From Siphonodentalium dalli (Eukaryota > Mollusca > Scaphopoda > Gadilida > Siphonodentaliidae): DNA of 64,000 nt. The stretch is taken from NCBI GenBank assembly GCA_032622095.1, contig CP136069.1:156109043-156173042 (forward strand), given 5' to 3'. The notes under the pieces are model-generated. The model did not search any database. It was given only the letters and a program-made list of their open reading frames with translations, and was not told the origin of the DNA. Positions 20,642 through 32,475 of this stretch are shown here, in pieces. Within the stretch, counting starts at the first letter, position 1, and the number at the start of each line of letters is the position of its first letter. Both the position numbers and the translations under genes were made by a program.

Positions 20642-23600
20642 TCATATCAATATTGCTACGTGGAATGCATCAGGAGTTAAATCTACGGTGTTATATTTGC
20701 AATTTCTAATGAAAAGTCAAATATACGATATCATCGGAGTGTCCGAGCATTGGCTTAACACAGAGAACTTGTCTTTTATGAACTTCTTAAATGACTCATA
20801 TATTGCTCTTGCAAAACCCGGAAGAACTATTACTACAAGTTCTGGTGGTTCATTTACTCGTGATGGTATTGCTCTCCTAATCAACGTACGTATCGCAGAT
20901 CAGTGTGTAGCTGTGGATACTGGAATCGATCGTTGTGTTGGCATCCAACTGAGACTCAGTCAGTCAGCTGTTATGACTATTCTTCAAGTATATCTTCCAT
21001 GTACAAACCATGGCGATGATTTCTTCAAAGAATGCGTAGAATCTGTCTTCGATCTTATAGCGCTCTTTTCTTCACACGGGCCAGTTATTACTATGGGTGA
21101 CTTCAATGTACATTTATGTCGTTCATCAGAACAACATATCCCAACAGGCCATGGCGTCAGATCAGCTTTGGTAACTTCACTTCTGCAGCGTGAAGAACTT
21201 TTCTCGGTCACGACCAAATGGTCGTATGCCGGTCCTGCATTTACCTTTTATCCACCAGCAGCCGTGGCTTCCCCAAGCCGTATCGACCATATCGTATTCC
21301 CAATGGACCAAGAAGATCTCATATTTAACTGTGCTATTCTCAGTGACCATGAACTGAATACGTCCAACCACTTGCCTGTGACATGTTGTATTGAACTTCC
21401 ATCCGACCACTTGCATGTGACACCGACTCGAAACAAACTTTCCTTCAACTGGGACGCGATTGATATAACATCGTACCAAAATTTCCTTGACAACTATCTA
21501 TCTGATGTGATTAACCGTGAAATCCTGACAACTGGTGATCTTGATACCATATGTTCCGAGATAATTGATGCATTATTATATGCATCGGTTTCCTGCACAC
21601 AGACCAAATCAAGACATAAAGCCGCAAAATCATTCTGGAACGACGAACTACGAACACTGCATCAGTTACTGAAAGAGAGACGCAGAGATTGGATTTGTGA
21701 CGGCAGGCCACATGCTTGTGATGCGGTATCCCAGACTGAGTACAAACATGCCAAGCGAAAATTCCGACAAACGTTACGCTCGTGTATGCGGAAGACAGAA
21801 CGTGACTCGCTTGATCAACTTGAACTTTGTGCTAGGACAAATAGTTCACAGTTTTGGCGAACTCTGAAGTCAGCTGGCCAGGGATCACGCCCGAATGGTC
21901 TATGTTCGGTTATGAAGTTCGACGACATCACACTTCGTGATCCAGTTAAAATTCTGTCAGCATGGGGATCCTACTTCAAGAACCTGTACACTCCGAATGC
22001 GCATAGTGATCCTGAATTCGACGTCGTCGTATGAACGCGCCTCGAACAGCTCCTCGACGTATCACATACAAACTATACTGACACTATATTCTGTGAACGG
22101 ATAACTATCACAGACCTGAACTCAGTTTTAAAGAACCTTAAACGCCATAAATCAAGCGGAATAGACAATGTGGTGAATGAGCATATTATTAATGGGAGCG
22201 AACGTCTTAAAGCGGCTCTTTGTCATCTCTACAACGGCATGATTGACTTGGAGTGGATACCTCCTTGCTTAAAAACTGGTATCATCGTACCCCTCTACAA
22301 GGGATCTCCAAAACCACACGCCATTCCTGACAGCTATCGTGCTATCACTCTGCTTCCAGTTATGTACAAAGTATTCGAAGGCATCCTGCTTAACAGGTTC
22401 CTCACGGACGGTCACTTTCCAAATTTCCCTAATAAATTACAACATGGTTTTCAGAAAGGTGTGAACTGCCTCATGACTTCATTCGTTCTCCAAGAGTCTA
22501 TCTCGTATCTCCATGACCTTGATGCCCGAGCATATGTGTGCTTCTTGGATTCGCAGAAGGCCTTTGATCGTGTATGGCACGAGGGCCTTCTGATAAAACT
22601 TCATGACATGGGTTTCAATGGAAAAATTCTGCGACTTGTGACAAATATGCACCAATATTGTAAAAGCCATGTGCTATATAACGGATCTCTTTCTGAACCA
22701 TTCGACGTTCTACAAGGAACAAGACAAGGGGCAGTGACTTCTCCCTTTTTTTTATCTTGTGTATATAAATGATTTGCTGGAAACTTTGACCAAATCCAGA
22801 AATGGCCTACACATCTCTGAAATTCCGTGTACTTCGCCGTCTGCGGCCGACGATATTGCTCTGATATCACTCACGAAATCGGGTCTTGATAGCCTCATCG
22901 ACATCTGTTACAGATACAGTCGGCAGTGGAGATTTAATTTCTCAACGACGAAAAGCACAATTGTTGTATTTAACGAGACAAAACGTCAAGATAAACTCAA
23001 CGATAGACAATGGTTTCTTGGTGATCAACCGCTTCCAGAATCCAACAACTGTGTTCATCTTGGAATCAAACAGTGCAAATTTCAAGCTGATACAACACGG
23101 AGCTCAATTCTTTCGGAAAAGTTACGAAAATCGTACTTTAGTATCGCTGGAAGAGGTTTGCTCAAATCGTGCACACCACTAACAATGGCAAATCTGTTAG
23201 GATCAATCGTGATGCCAAAAGCTCTATATGGTTGTCAGTTGCTGAATATCACAAACAACACTGTCATGTATTCAATGGAAAAGGCATACCGTTTATGTGT
23301 CAAACACATCCAAACGCTCCCGACTCGGACCCCGACTAACGTTGCGATGAGTCTCCTTGGGTTAATACCGCTTGAGACGGAGATACACATCAACAAACTA
23401 AATTTTCTCTCCGAACTAATCCATCTGCCTCAAGGACATCAGATACCTCTTACGATCTTTCTCCAGAAATTTTTCCAGCTCACCCTTTTCGCTCGTCAAA
23501 CAACTGGATTCGTCCCGGATATCATTGAAATATTAAATCTCTATGACCTGTTTCATGTCCTAGCAACATACGTGAAAACTGGAATATTCCCAACGAAATC

Positions 23601-23907
23601 TTCTTGGAAAAATCTTGTGCAGACAGCAGTCAGACAGAACTATCATCGAGAATGGTGCCGATCTGTGTCCGTCGATAGAAACCTCGATGTATTTAAAATT
23701 GTGCACGGAGACCCAGCATCATGTTGGAACATTTGGAGAATCCTGCGAGATTACCCACGATATAATAAACAACTGCGAAATCTTGCCTTATTGCTAAACA
23801 AGACAACATACAGTAACAATTTGACATGTTGTGCATGTATAAATACATATAACTGTGAGTTAATACACGCAATCCGCCACTGTAATTCACCTGTTCTGTC
23901 GTCCTGA
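20634..23907 (+). pseudogene. LINE ORF2: endonuclease-reverse transcriptase, disrupted
   Basis: The start at 20634 (MTNHINIATWNASG) is preferred over the ATG at 20604 because it overlaps the ORF1 stop. The endonuclease part shows NIATWN, GVSEHWL, TMGDFN, SRIDHI and SNHLPV, the last with Asn where Asp is usual before the catalytic His. RT motifs follow: PLYKGSPKP, SYRAITLLPVMYKVFE, HGFQKG, FLDSQKAFDRVW, GTRQGAVTSP and AADD (22843-22854, Ala in place of the common Tyr/Phe). The C-terminal zinc-type motif CCAC...H...C is at about 23826-23880. Two lesions are visible: an in-frame TGA at 22032-22034 between the endonuclease and RT, with the frame open again directly after it, and a one-base shift at an eight-T run (22746-22753). 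Few lesions imply a fairly recent death. Confidence 0.9.
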
Positions 23908-24240
23908 GGAACGACTATCTGGATTGCATAACTGACCAATACGGCGTTGCCGCCTTTTTGTATATAGACTCGTTAAGCGATATAGAACTTTGTGCATTTC
24001 TACTCGGCACCGACGTCATGCAGTACCCGGTGGAAATAGAACAACACATGGACAAAATAATTATCGACACTGCTACATTTCTGTTCATCTTGTGCCAAGT
24101 GATTCGAGGACAATAATCACATTATCAACCCACGGCTTTGTATATTGTTGTTATATTTACATGAACTATACATATTCTTCTCCAAACTGGAGGTCCACAA
24201 TAAATATATATATATGCATGTGTTGAGTGTTTTGCTAATC

Positions 24241-24836
24241 GCTCACTATTTACGCACTGTATATAAACAATCGTGATTATTGGTACGTTCATACGCTGGC
24301 AAAATTGCAAAAATACTATGCCCGATTATCGTTTAGTTTGCTGGCATTTTTGCCGGCTTCCGACAAGTTCGTGCTCCGTCGTGGCTGGTCGACAACACTC
24401 AACGATGATTTATGATAATGGCGTGTACCTTTTTGCCGGTGACCATACAGCGAGGCCACTGACAATAATCACGCTGGTCATCCGTGTAACAGGGACTCGG
24501 ATACGTATATATAACGGCGGACGCAACTTCCGTGTGACTAAATTGTCTCGGGTTATTCAAGAAAAACAGTGAGTAAATACCTTTAAAATTAATCGACCTA
24601 TATTTTAGTGTGCGTAGTGTTTTGGGACAATATTAGTCTTAATCGGTGGGTGCTAAATTTATGTCAACGTGTCCACATTTAATGTATATGTGGCAAAATT
24701 CTGAAATTACACGCAAATTGACCCAAAAAATAAACGGGTAAATCGGAACAAATCGTGACGTTGATGTATCGCCGGGATCCCGGTCATCGAAATATCAGCA
24801 ACACAACCACCGCCAAGCAACCAGCGAATATTCCGG
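24241..24836. other. cadherin intron sequence, no gene seen
   Basis: A 99-codon ORF (24273-24572) shows no recognisable domain. No clear repeat structure. Confidence 0.4.
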
Positions 24837-25055
24837 TTATTATTACCACTTGATTTTAGAGTTATCGATCTTTATCTGCAAGACCGTTCGTTTGGCCTCG
24901 TGCTTCTGGCCGACACACAATTGGAATAACAAACTTCAAAATCTGATCAATCTGAGCTTTGATGATAGGTTCCTCGACTCGAATCAAATATTTTTTACAC
25001 CCGAAACCAAAGAAATAGTAATTTAAGAGCGTCTGATCGGATTGAGTACCTTTAA
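24837..25055. mobile_element. AGGTACTCAATCC family, 5'-deleted copy
   Basis: Starts abruptly at TTATTATTACCACTTGATTT, a segment internal to the full copies. It continues through CTCGACTCGAATCAAATA and ends GATTGAGTACCT at 25051, followed by TTAA (25052-25055). The middle (about 24885-24945) differs from the other copies. Confidence 0.8.
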
Positions 25056-25501
25056 TGTTTTGAATGTATAAGGAATCACATGTTTATGTGTTTTACCAAT
25101 ATTTGTCGCATTGTTAACCACCTGTTTCACAGCAAATTTTAAACAGACGAAACCCTGTCAGGAGACTTGGGTGTTTCCTCGATCTTGCCATTACTCTGTT
25201 TCTTTTTGTACAACTAAGAGTGTATATGAATGTTTGCTATGATAGGCACGTGCGTGGTTGGGTGGATTTCGGACCGTAGCGGTCGGCGAGATAATATCAC
25301 TCAATCTACTATGGTACCTTGATGCAAATTACACGTGTGTGGAAGTCACTAACCCATGCCAGCACGCATGTTGTGATACTCAAACAGTAAATTTGTTGTT
25401 GAACATTTCAGGTCTTATAAAATCCACAAATGTGAATTCCAGACCAATAATAAGCTTGAGTTTCCCAGCAATAAAGGAAACTTTCAAACCCAGGACTGAA
25501 T

Positions 25502-25716
25502 TACAGTAATGCCCAAAGTAATTGACCACTTAACCACAGCATAATTATGGGTAACTTTTCAGGATTTAGTCGGAAATATGGCTTGTTGCCATTCATCGGA
25601 AACTCTCCCCGAGAGCTTTCCGATGATGGCAACAAGCCATATTTCCGACTAAATCCTGAAAAGTTACCCATAATTCTGCTGTGAGTAAGTGGTCAATTAC
25701 TTTGGGAATTACTGTA
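25502..25716. mobile_element. Tc1/mariner-type foldback MITE
   Basis: Element 25504-25714 (211 bp) is two inverted arms of about 100 bp. It starts CAGTAATGCCCAAAGTAATT, ends AATTACTTTGGGAATTACTG, and TA lies outside each end. The loop is short (CTCTCCCCGAGAG). TA flanks and the CAGT ends fit a mariner-type MITE. It lies about 215 bp downstream of the cadherin exon ending at 25931. Confidence 0.85.
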
Positions 25717-25930
25717 GCCGTCAATTTAAATGTCCAAACCACAGGCCCCTGGGTAAATTACTAAAATACCAATTTAGACTGTACCAGTGTAAAGGTTCCA
25801 ATCATCGATTTTGGCTAAAACCCACACCAACGTGCGATTTCTTCACATTGTGTGTATAGCTGATGGCAGCGGTATAAGTCCTGCCTATGGGATTGAACTC
25901 CACACGGAGCTTGGTAACTATTATACTTAC

Positions 25931-26145
25931 AATCGTTCCGGCTACATCCCCTTCCTGGAATGTCTGAGTCCCAGTCGTCGCGGCTACAACATACGGCGGC
26001 TCGTTAACATCGTTAACCTCTAGTGTTACTGCCGATCTGGTCAAACTACTTAACCCGTTTGCTGTCGACGTACATTGGATTTTCACTTTGTAGAACTGAG
26101 CCACTTCGTAATTTAATGCGCTCCCGGCTATTATCGACACTGCGC
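25931..26145 (-). CDS. cadherin gene, second exon in window
   Basis: 215-nt exon; acceptor TATTTTACAG (26147-26146) and donor ATT/GTAAGTATA (25930-25929). It starts in phase 1 and ends in phase 0, fitting both neighbours. It supplies the second half of one repeat (AVSIIAGSALNYE, YKVKIQCTST, SAVTLEVNDVNEPPY), then opens the next with TFQEGDVAGTI. Reading on into the 17528-18059 exon gives 'VAGTI' joined to 'VDFGITFADPD', a normal cadherin strand. Oddities: the linker is DVNEPP rather than DxNDNxP, and LNYE replaces LDYE, so calcium coordination here may be weaker. It contains an unpaired Cys. Confidence 0.93.
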
Positions 26146-26780
26146 CTGTAAAATAGAGAGTCAATTGGCTTCGATGGCTGAGGATGTCATCCTCTTCCCT
26201 TAACCCTAAATGGATTCTCCAAATTAAATAAAAAATGTACATCGGAATGGTCTATTATTGATTTGGAGGGATGTTAGGGTCATAAAAGCAGACGACAGAA
26301 AAACAAAAGTGAAGAAGGGGCAGGAGGGAGGCGGGAAAAAGTTCCGGACACGTGGACGCCTTTTTTCATTTTGACACATCTTGTAACCCACCATCCCCCA
26401 TTTTTTTCTTCAAATTTTTTCCCTGTGTATATTCAGAAACCCTCCCCATTTTAGAAGATTTATGACAAAAAAAATTATCAACACGATAACATAACACTTC
26501 AATGTATCACATATGTTTTCGTTATTGATACTGTGCAACGCCTTGTTACACTGTCGGAGACACGCTCAACGAAGTATTTATTTACTTTTAAATGCATGAT
26601 ATTTTTTGGTGTTTTTATGTGTTTCGTTTTTATCGACTTGGTCGATACTTTAAAGGCCCGCCTTTCTTTTCCTACAGGTCCTGCCTGCAACCCTGTAGTT
26701 ATAAGCATTGGAAATCAAGAAATATACATGTACTGCGGTCACAGTGATTGCAGATTTTAAAATGTTCTTTATGCATGTCC
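26146..26780. other. start of the 21.6-kb cadherin intron, no gene seen
   Basis: Intron sequence on the upstream side of exon 25931-26145, with a G-rich stretch near 26310-26335. Nothing recognisable is coded. Confidence 0.6.
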
Positions 26781-27268
26781 TTAAAGGTACTCAATCCGAT
26801 AAAACTCCTCTCAATTACTATTTCAATGGATTCGGGGGTCAAAAATATTTGATTCGAGTCGAGGAAGTCACACATCAAAGCTCAGATTTGTTAGATATCG
26901 ATTTTAGAAATCTATTATTTTTCATTATCGGGAATACTTTCTGGCCCAGAACACAGTCAAAATTGCGTTATTATTACCACTTGATTTTAGAGTTATCCAT
27001 CCTTGTCTGTTTGAATAGTGTTTTGGTGTACACATCTCGAGCAGGTTACGAAATTGACGGCAATTATTAGTACTCATCTCGAGCAAATAACAAATTTCAA
27101 AAATCAATATCTAATAACTTTGAGCTTTGTTTGATGGATTCCTCGACTCGAATCAAATATTTTTTACCCCCAAAGCCAAAGAAATAGTAATATAGGACCC
27201 TCTGATCGGATTGTTGTTGTTGGAATCTGTTGAGATGGGGACCCTCTGTTCGGATTGAGTACCTTTAA
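26781..27268. mobile_element. TTAA-flanked MITE, AGGTACTCAATCC family, copy 2
   Basis: Element 26785-27264 (480 bp) has the same ends as the 4114-4602 copy and exact TTAA on each side (26781-26784 and 27265-27268). It is nearly identical over its whole length and in the same orientation, indicating recent activity. Confidence 0.9.
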
Positions 27269-27530
27269 ATTGTCTTACCAAATCCTCAAATCACGAAAAC
27301 CATTTTTCTTTAAGGGAGTGTCGAAACAACATGTGGTACGAGATGATTGACGAATTCGGAATATTGTTTTCTCTTTGGGCAAATGAACTGGACGACGAAG
27401 AGCTCTTCCTATTACACTTAACCAATCTGCCAGTTGAACTATTCTCTTTCATTGAAGATCCAATGTATTGTGTTTCTTTCATTGTTGGCCACACACACAC
27501 AAGTTGTGGCAAACCTACGTGTTTTTGTGC

Positions 27531-28416
27531 AGGTTTCTACGGCGGCCTGGAACCGCCACCTCCTCTTCAGTTAGTATCCTGATATATCAGGTTACGTATC
27601 CTGATATATCAGGTTACGTATCCTGATATATCAGGTTAGTATCCTGATATATCAGGTTATTATCCTGATATATCAGGTTACGTATCATGATATATCAGGT
27701 TAGTATCATGATATATCAGGTTACGTATCCTGATATATCAGGTTACGTATCCTGATATATCAGGTTATTATCCTGATATATCAGGTTACGCATCCTGATA
27801 TATCAGGTTATTATCCTGATATATCAGGTTAGTATCCTGATATATCAGGTTACGTATCCTGATATATCAGGTTATTATCCTGATATATCAGGTTATTATC
27901 CTGATATATCAGGTTACGTATCCTGATATATCAGGTTACGTATCCTGATATATCAGGTTACGTATCCTGATATAACAGGTTATTATCCTGATATATCAGG
28001 TTACGTTTCCTGATATTATACAGTTATCGCATTGGTTCGAGGTTGACACGAGGAATTGATATATCGGGATAATAACCTGATATATCAGGATACGTAACCT
28101 GATATATCAGGATACGTAACCTGATATATCAGGATAATAACCTGATATATCAGGATACATAACCTGATATATCAGGATAATAACCTGATATATCAGGATA
28201 ATAACCTGACATATCAGGATACGTAACCTGATATATCAGGATAATAACCTGATATATCAGGATACGTAACCTGATATATCAGGATAATAACCTGTTATAT
28301 CAGGATACGTAACCTGATATATCAGGATACTAACCTGATATATCAGGATACGTAACCTGATATATCAGGATACTAACTGAAGAGGAGGTGGCGGTTCCAG
28401 GCCGCCGAAGGTTTCT
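27531..28416. mobile_element. foldback element with palindromic-array arms
   Basis: Element 27539-28408 (870 bp) lies between 8-bp direct repeats AGGTTTCT (27531-27538 and 28409-28416). The outer ends are an inverted CGGCGGCCTGGAACCGCC plus ACCTCCTCTTCAG. The left arm holds 20 copies plus one degenerate copy of the perfect palindrome CCTGATATATCAGG, and the right arm 14 plus one degenerate. Copies are separated by one of three spacers (TTACGTA, TTATTA, TTAGTA), giving a 21-22-bp period. A unique core at about 28012-28062 separates the arms. There is no ORF. The 8-bp TSD suggests hAT mobilisation, but the class is unproven. Confidence 0.92.
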
Positions 28417-28619
28417 GACGGCGACCGACTAATTGTCATGTAATGCGTTGGGGGCATTCGCTTTGGTATGCACATGTAACGTGTGTTATGCACTAAAACC
28501 AGTCTGTCGTGTATGTAATGCGCGGTTGCAATCAAGATCAAATTTATGCTTACAAAATGAAGTCTTTGTTGGCAGCTATACACTGAATCAAATGTTTAGA
28601 TAGCTTGACCACGTAAATT

Positions 28620-29218
28620 TATGCTATTATATTACTTACATATCCAATTGCCTGTGACACTGCATGCATGTATTACATTTGTGTCTGCATGTGACATTAT
28701 GTGGGCATGCGCCAGTCTGTTGTCTGCCTACATACTCGTGTATGTGTGTTGGAAAGCCGTCTTCTGTTGGTGCATATGTATCACTATACATGTATGCGTG
28801 CGTGTCTGCATGTGTGAGGTTGGGTGAGAGAGAAACAGATGGTGTGTGTGTCTGTGTGAGAGTGTGCGTGTTAGTTCGTATGTATGACTATGAATGTGTG
28901 CGAGTGTTTATGCATGCCGAATGGGGTGTGTGGGAGGGCGAGGGTGTGTGTGGGTGTGTGAGGGGTGCGAGAGGGTGTGTGTGTGTGCGTGTATGTGTGC
29001 GTGGGTGCGTGTGATCGTGGGTGGTAAATGGTAAATGTGTGCGATGATTGAGCTGTTTAAAGCGTGTGATTGGGAGTGTACGTGGATCAGTTTTGTATAT
29101 ACGTTACTTATCATTTACCCCAACTGTTTGTAAACCTACATATTCTTCTTATTGAACTGTATATATGTTCTTGTGTAATACTATATATTATACTCTCCCA
29201 CGAGGAGGACAATAAAGA
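28620..29218 (+). mobile_element. probable LINE 3' end fragment with GT-rich tract
   Basis: TG/TGTG-rich sequence at about 28790-29010 is followed by CTCCCACGAGGAG and AATAAAGATATATATATT at about 29191-29218. The closing stem and ATAT tail resemble the 3' ends of the LINE at 24.2 kb and the remnant at 46.65 kb, and 46.3-46.45 kb also has a TGTATG-rich tract. ORFs across the GT-rich tract are low-complexity artefacts. Confidence 0.6.
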
Positions 29219-29669
29219 TATATATATTATGTAAAAGTGCTAGCTGAAACAGGCTCCCAATGGGCCTTTATTCGGCGTCGAAGGAGCCTGCTGCCCAGTT
29301 AGTGTAAACATATTTTATTCCAATCAAAATAATAACATATTTTAAACATTTGACAGTAAAGTAGAATAATACATAAGTGATCGATTGATTGGAAAGGGGA
29401 TTAAACAACAAGCCCAAGGGCTTTTATTAAGTTTGCTCCTCTATTAAGTTTGCTGCCCAGTTGTGCGTTAGGGGCATATATACAGCCCATTTGTGCGCTT
29501 CGCGCACATTTTCATCGATTGAATATTTGTATTAAAATATAAAAAATTAATTTAATTTAACATTTTTTTCGGATAGGTCTGCAGAAATATTCCAGACAAA
29601 AAAGGGGTGTATGTGGGTTGTTCGAGGTATACAAAAAAGGTGGGATGCAAATTATGTTCGAATCCAAGA
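29219..29669. other. no gene seen
   Basis: Two short related phrases, GCTGCCCAGTTAGTG and GCTGCCCAGTTGTGCG (about 29288 and 29450), hint at a small diverged direct repeat. Otherwise nothing is recognised. Confidence 0.4.
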
Positions 29670-30052
29670 TTAAAGATGCATAGTCCGAATTAACGCTCAC
29701 AAATTATTATTTCCTTGGCTTCGGGGGTAAATAATATTTGATTCGATTTTAATAATATTTAGTGGCCCAGTAATAGTCGACGAGAAGACGGTCTCAGACC
29801 AAATTGCGGATGAAGATGGATAACTCTAAAATCAAGTGGCTTTTTGTGTCAGATTTTTGACAAAATGTTGATAAATAACAGGTCTTGGGCCATTTTATAC
29901 TATAGTTGACTGTGATTAACATTATTTTTGGGCAGTTAATCGATTCTGATAACTGAAGCGGCATTTCAAAAAATGTTATTGTTGTTGTTGTTGTTGGCGG
30001 TGTTGAAATCTGATCATATGGGGGACCATCGAATCGGATTAAGTACCTTTAA
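29670..30052. mobile_element. diverged relative of the AGGTACTCAATCC family
   Basis: Flanked by TTAA (29670-29673 and 30049-30052), with imperfect inverted ends AGATGCATAGTCCGA and TCGGATTAAGTACCT. It shares GGCTTCGGGGGTAAATAATA with the family but has its own interior, which matches 59047-59456 (CGACGAGAAGACG, TCTAAAATCAAGTGGCTTTTT). Confidence 0.75.
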
Positions 30053-31855
30053 GATATAGGAATTATATAACTTAGTTCTGTACTGTGCTTACCTATTGCA
30101 TCATTTCTGAGTATGACATGTCCATATTTGTGACACAAGAGCACTATGCATTACCAGGTTGGACACTCATGAAATGTGTCGATAAGATTTAGTACGCATA
30201 TAAGAAAACTAACATGTTATGGCTGATATCATCGCATTTCAATCTAATGCGCCAAACTCCATGCAGGGTTTACCTCCCTTGATGACTCGGTAAGACCGCT
30301 AGCTGCTACCGGCGACATTTCACCCACATTTGGTTGACTTCCGCGATATTAAGATATATACTAAGTGAACAGAGCAACATGCTGACCTTGTTAAGCGGAC
30401 AAAATATCGAACAAAATGTGTATAAATTTTTAACCTTAAGTTTGAAAAGTCCCACTAAAACCGAAGAACTATATTTGGAAACGGTGTGATTCGGTTCTCC
30501 GATTATTTTATCAACACATGCAGAAGTCTAAACGCACGTGTGTGACATTGCCACAACTCCAACTCGCACGGCAAGACAAACACAAGAGTTCTAATTTGCT
30601 GCAACTTTGATGAGTCAACAAAACTACCGCTCTGATTTTCCATTCTGTCATTATGTTTTAGTGCGGGAATTGTTCACAAAGCACATAGAAAATTTTACAT
30701 GGACCGATCGGATTTCGCCATTTTTGCTGGAAAACCCCATGCTAAATATAGAAACGCAGATCAGTACCCTGCCGGTGACAGAGTCAGAAAGGAAGTATGA
30801 CTGGTGCGCTCTGGTAGAGATTGCTAATGTGCTGTATGTCTAGTTATTGTACAAATATATAGCACATATTCGACTGCCTTGTTTCTTCAAATAACCAACA
30901 ATGCAGTTCGTCTAAATTCACGGACATGTTTTTACTTAGCGAAGCAGCTGTTGTGTCATACACACAGGCGAGCTAATTAATACGCTATCAACTTGAAGAT
31001 GGTCAATTTGAATTTTCCATGGGATTTTTATGATGGTCATATTTAGCCCTGAACCACCCTACCCCATGAACAATATGCTACCTTTGCATTCGGAGTAAAA
31101 GTGTGTTTATGCTGCAATGGTTAGGGGCAAGATGCTTCCATTGTATTTAAGTTTACAATAATAATGTGTCAAATTCTACCAACAATATAGTATACAGATA
31201 AGCCACAGATAAGCCACCTCACTGCTGACCCATTAATATCAATTATATAGCAGAGCTGTCAACAAATCACAGGAATTGTTTATGTTGAACACTGACCTCT
31301 CTATTAAACCAATAACAATTATAATGACTTCAGACCACCTGAAGATATAACTCTGCAGCACAGATGTCCAAGTATATTGTTAATATCATGTGATGTTTAT
31401 TGTTGAATCTTTATTTTAAATTAGATACCATAGCCTTCTTTATCAGATTATTTGCACATTGGCATAAGATACATCAGAAAATAAATAATATAGCCTTATC
31501 AATAGCTAAGTAGTCCAAAGGCATGGGATGGAATTGATGAATTGGATTTAATGTTGCTCCAAACAGATTTACCAGTACATAACACAAGATTTTGGACCGA
31601 TTTAAACAAATTTGGTGTGGTGATTCGGGGTACCCTTGGCAGAGTTATAATGGTGTTAGTTTTTCAATTTTTGTAACTTAAAATTGTTTAGTTTTTTTTA
31701 TTATTTTGAAAAAATTAAAGGGACACATTGGGAACCATTTTATCAACTTGTATCATAATCATCGATATCTAAATGAAAACAAATGAAAGAGTCAATGACA
31801 TTTTTTTTATTATTATTATAAAAGTTAAAAATAAATTTAAAAAACATTCAATTTT
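30053..31855. other. long stretch without recognised features
   Basis: Within the large cadherin intron. The ORF 30607-30843 (78 codons) has no recognisable motif and no splice support, so it is not called. Composition is AT-rich, and I see no tandem or inverted repeat of note. Confidence 0.5.
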
Positions 31856-31859
31856 TTTT

Positions 31860-32200
31860 TCGAAAAAAGTGTCATAACTCCTTTAAAATAAATCGGATCA
31901 AACCCATATCCAAACTCGATCTGTATTTTGGGCTGTGAAACTCACATACCAAATTTGGTTCCAATCAATTAAAAAAATGTTTGAGTTATGGCAGAATGCC
32001 TGAATTCTAAGTCGAAAAAGGGCCATAACTCTGTAACAAAAACTCGGAACAAACCCAAATTCGAACTCGATCTGTATTTTGAGCTGAGATACAAAATATA
32101 CAAAAATTTGGTTCCGATCGGATAGAAAATGTTTGAGTTATCGCATTACTCGTGAAGTGTCTATGGACGGACAGACGGACGGACAGACGCACTGGCCAAA
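31860..32200. repeat. dispersed 'ggccataactctg' repeat, two tandem units
   Basis: Two direct units of about 160 bp share CATAACTC, AACAAACCCA, AACTCGATCTGTATTTTG and GTTTGAGTTATGGCAG-like sequence. They are followed by ATGGACGGACAGACGGACGG. I know this phrase set from mollusc genomes. It is non-coding. Confidence 0.65.
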
Positions 32201-32439
32201 GTATACTTGTGGGGTGACCGCACATACCTACGAATACTTGTGGGATGCGATCTTTTGTTTAAGTAACTTGTGGGGTGCAACCCAATTCATGTTAAATTCA
32301 TCGCACCCCACAAGTACTCTCTGGTTAGTGCGGACGGACGGACCGACGGACTAACGACGAGTGGTCAATCCGGACAACGACACTATGTTTACCATACTAT
32401 GGTATGGGTAAACATAAAAAACGGAACGGGCTGCGTGGA

Positions 32440-32475
32440 TCCAATATGGCCGCGACTCAGTGACAATGGGTATAG
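32440..32475. repeat. solo end of the GTCACTA...GGATCC MITE
   Basis: 'GTGGATCCAATATGGCCGCG' followed by AGTGAC matches the right terminal repeat of the element at 47345-47584. No partner end was recognised nearby. Confidence 0.6.

Larger units (their letters stand above)
19752..24240 (+). mobile_element. near-complete two-ORF LINE (CR1/L2/jockey-type)
   Basis: A non-LTR retrotransposon, about 4.5 kb, in antisense orientation to the host cadherin within its intron. ORF1 (19862-20641) overlaps ORF2 (20634-23907) by 8 nt at ATGACTAA. ORF2 carries an AP-endonuclease, reverse transcriptase and a C-terminal CCHC motif. The 3' UTR ends with a small CTCC...GGAG stem and AATAAATATATATAT near 24185-24217, where the tail resembles those at 29200 and 46650. 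A 9-bp repeat TTGCTAATC (19752-19760 and 24232-24240) is a candidate target-site duplication, though about 15 nt separate the tail from the right copy. Clade assignment is by motif style only. Confidence 0.85.

Noticed and set aside
25258-25509. 83-codon plus-strand ORF with several Cys
   Set aside because: No recognisable domain, signal or splice context. It lies inside the cadherin intron and ends at a MITE.
27577-28380. CRISPR-like look of regularly spaced short repeats
   Set aside because: The spacers are only 6-7 bp and of three recurring kinds, the repeats are palindromes, and the array is inverted within a foldback with a TSD in an animal intron.
28664-29014. Cys/Val-rich 116-codon ORF
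   Set aside because: It is translation of a GT-rich low-complexity tract.
30607-30843. 78-codon ORF as an exon
   Set aside because: No homology recognised, and I found no convincing acceptor/donor pair in phase.
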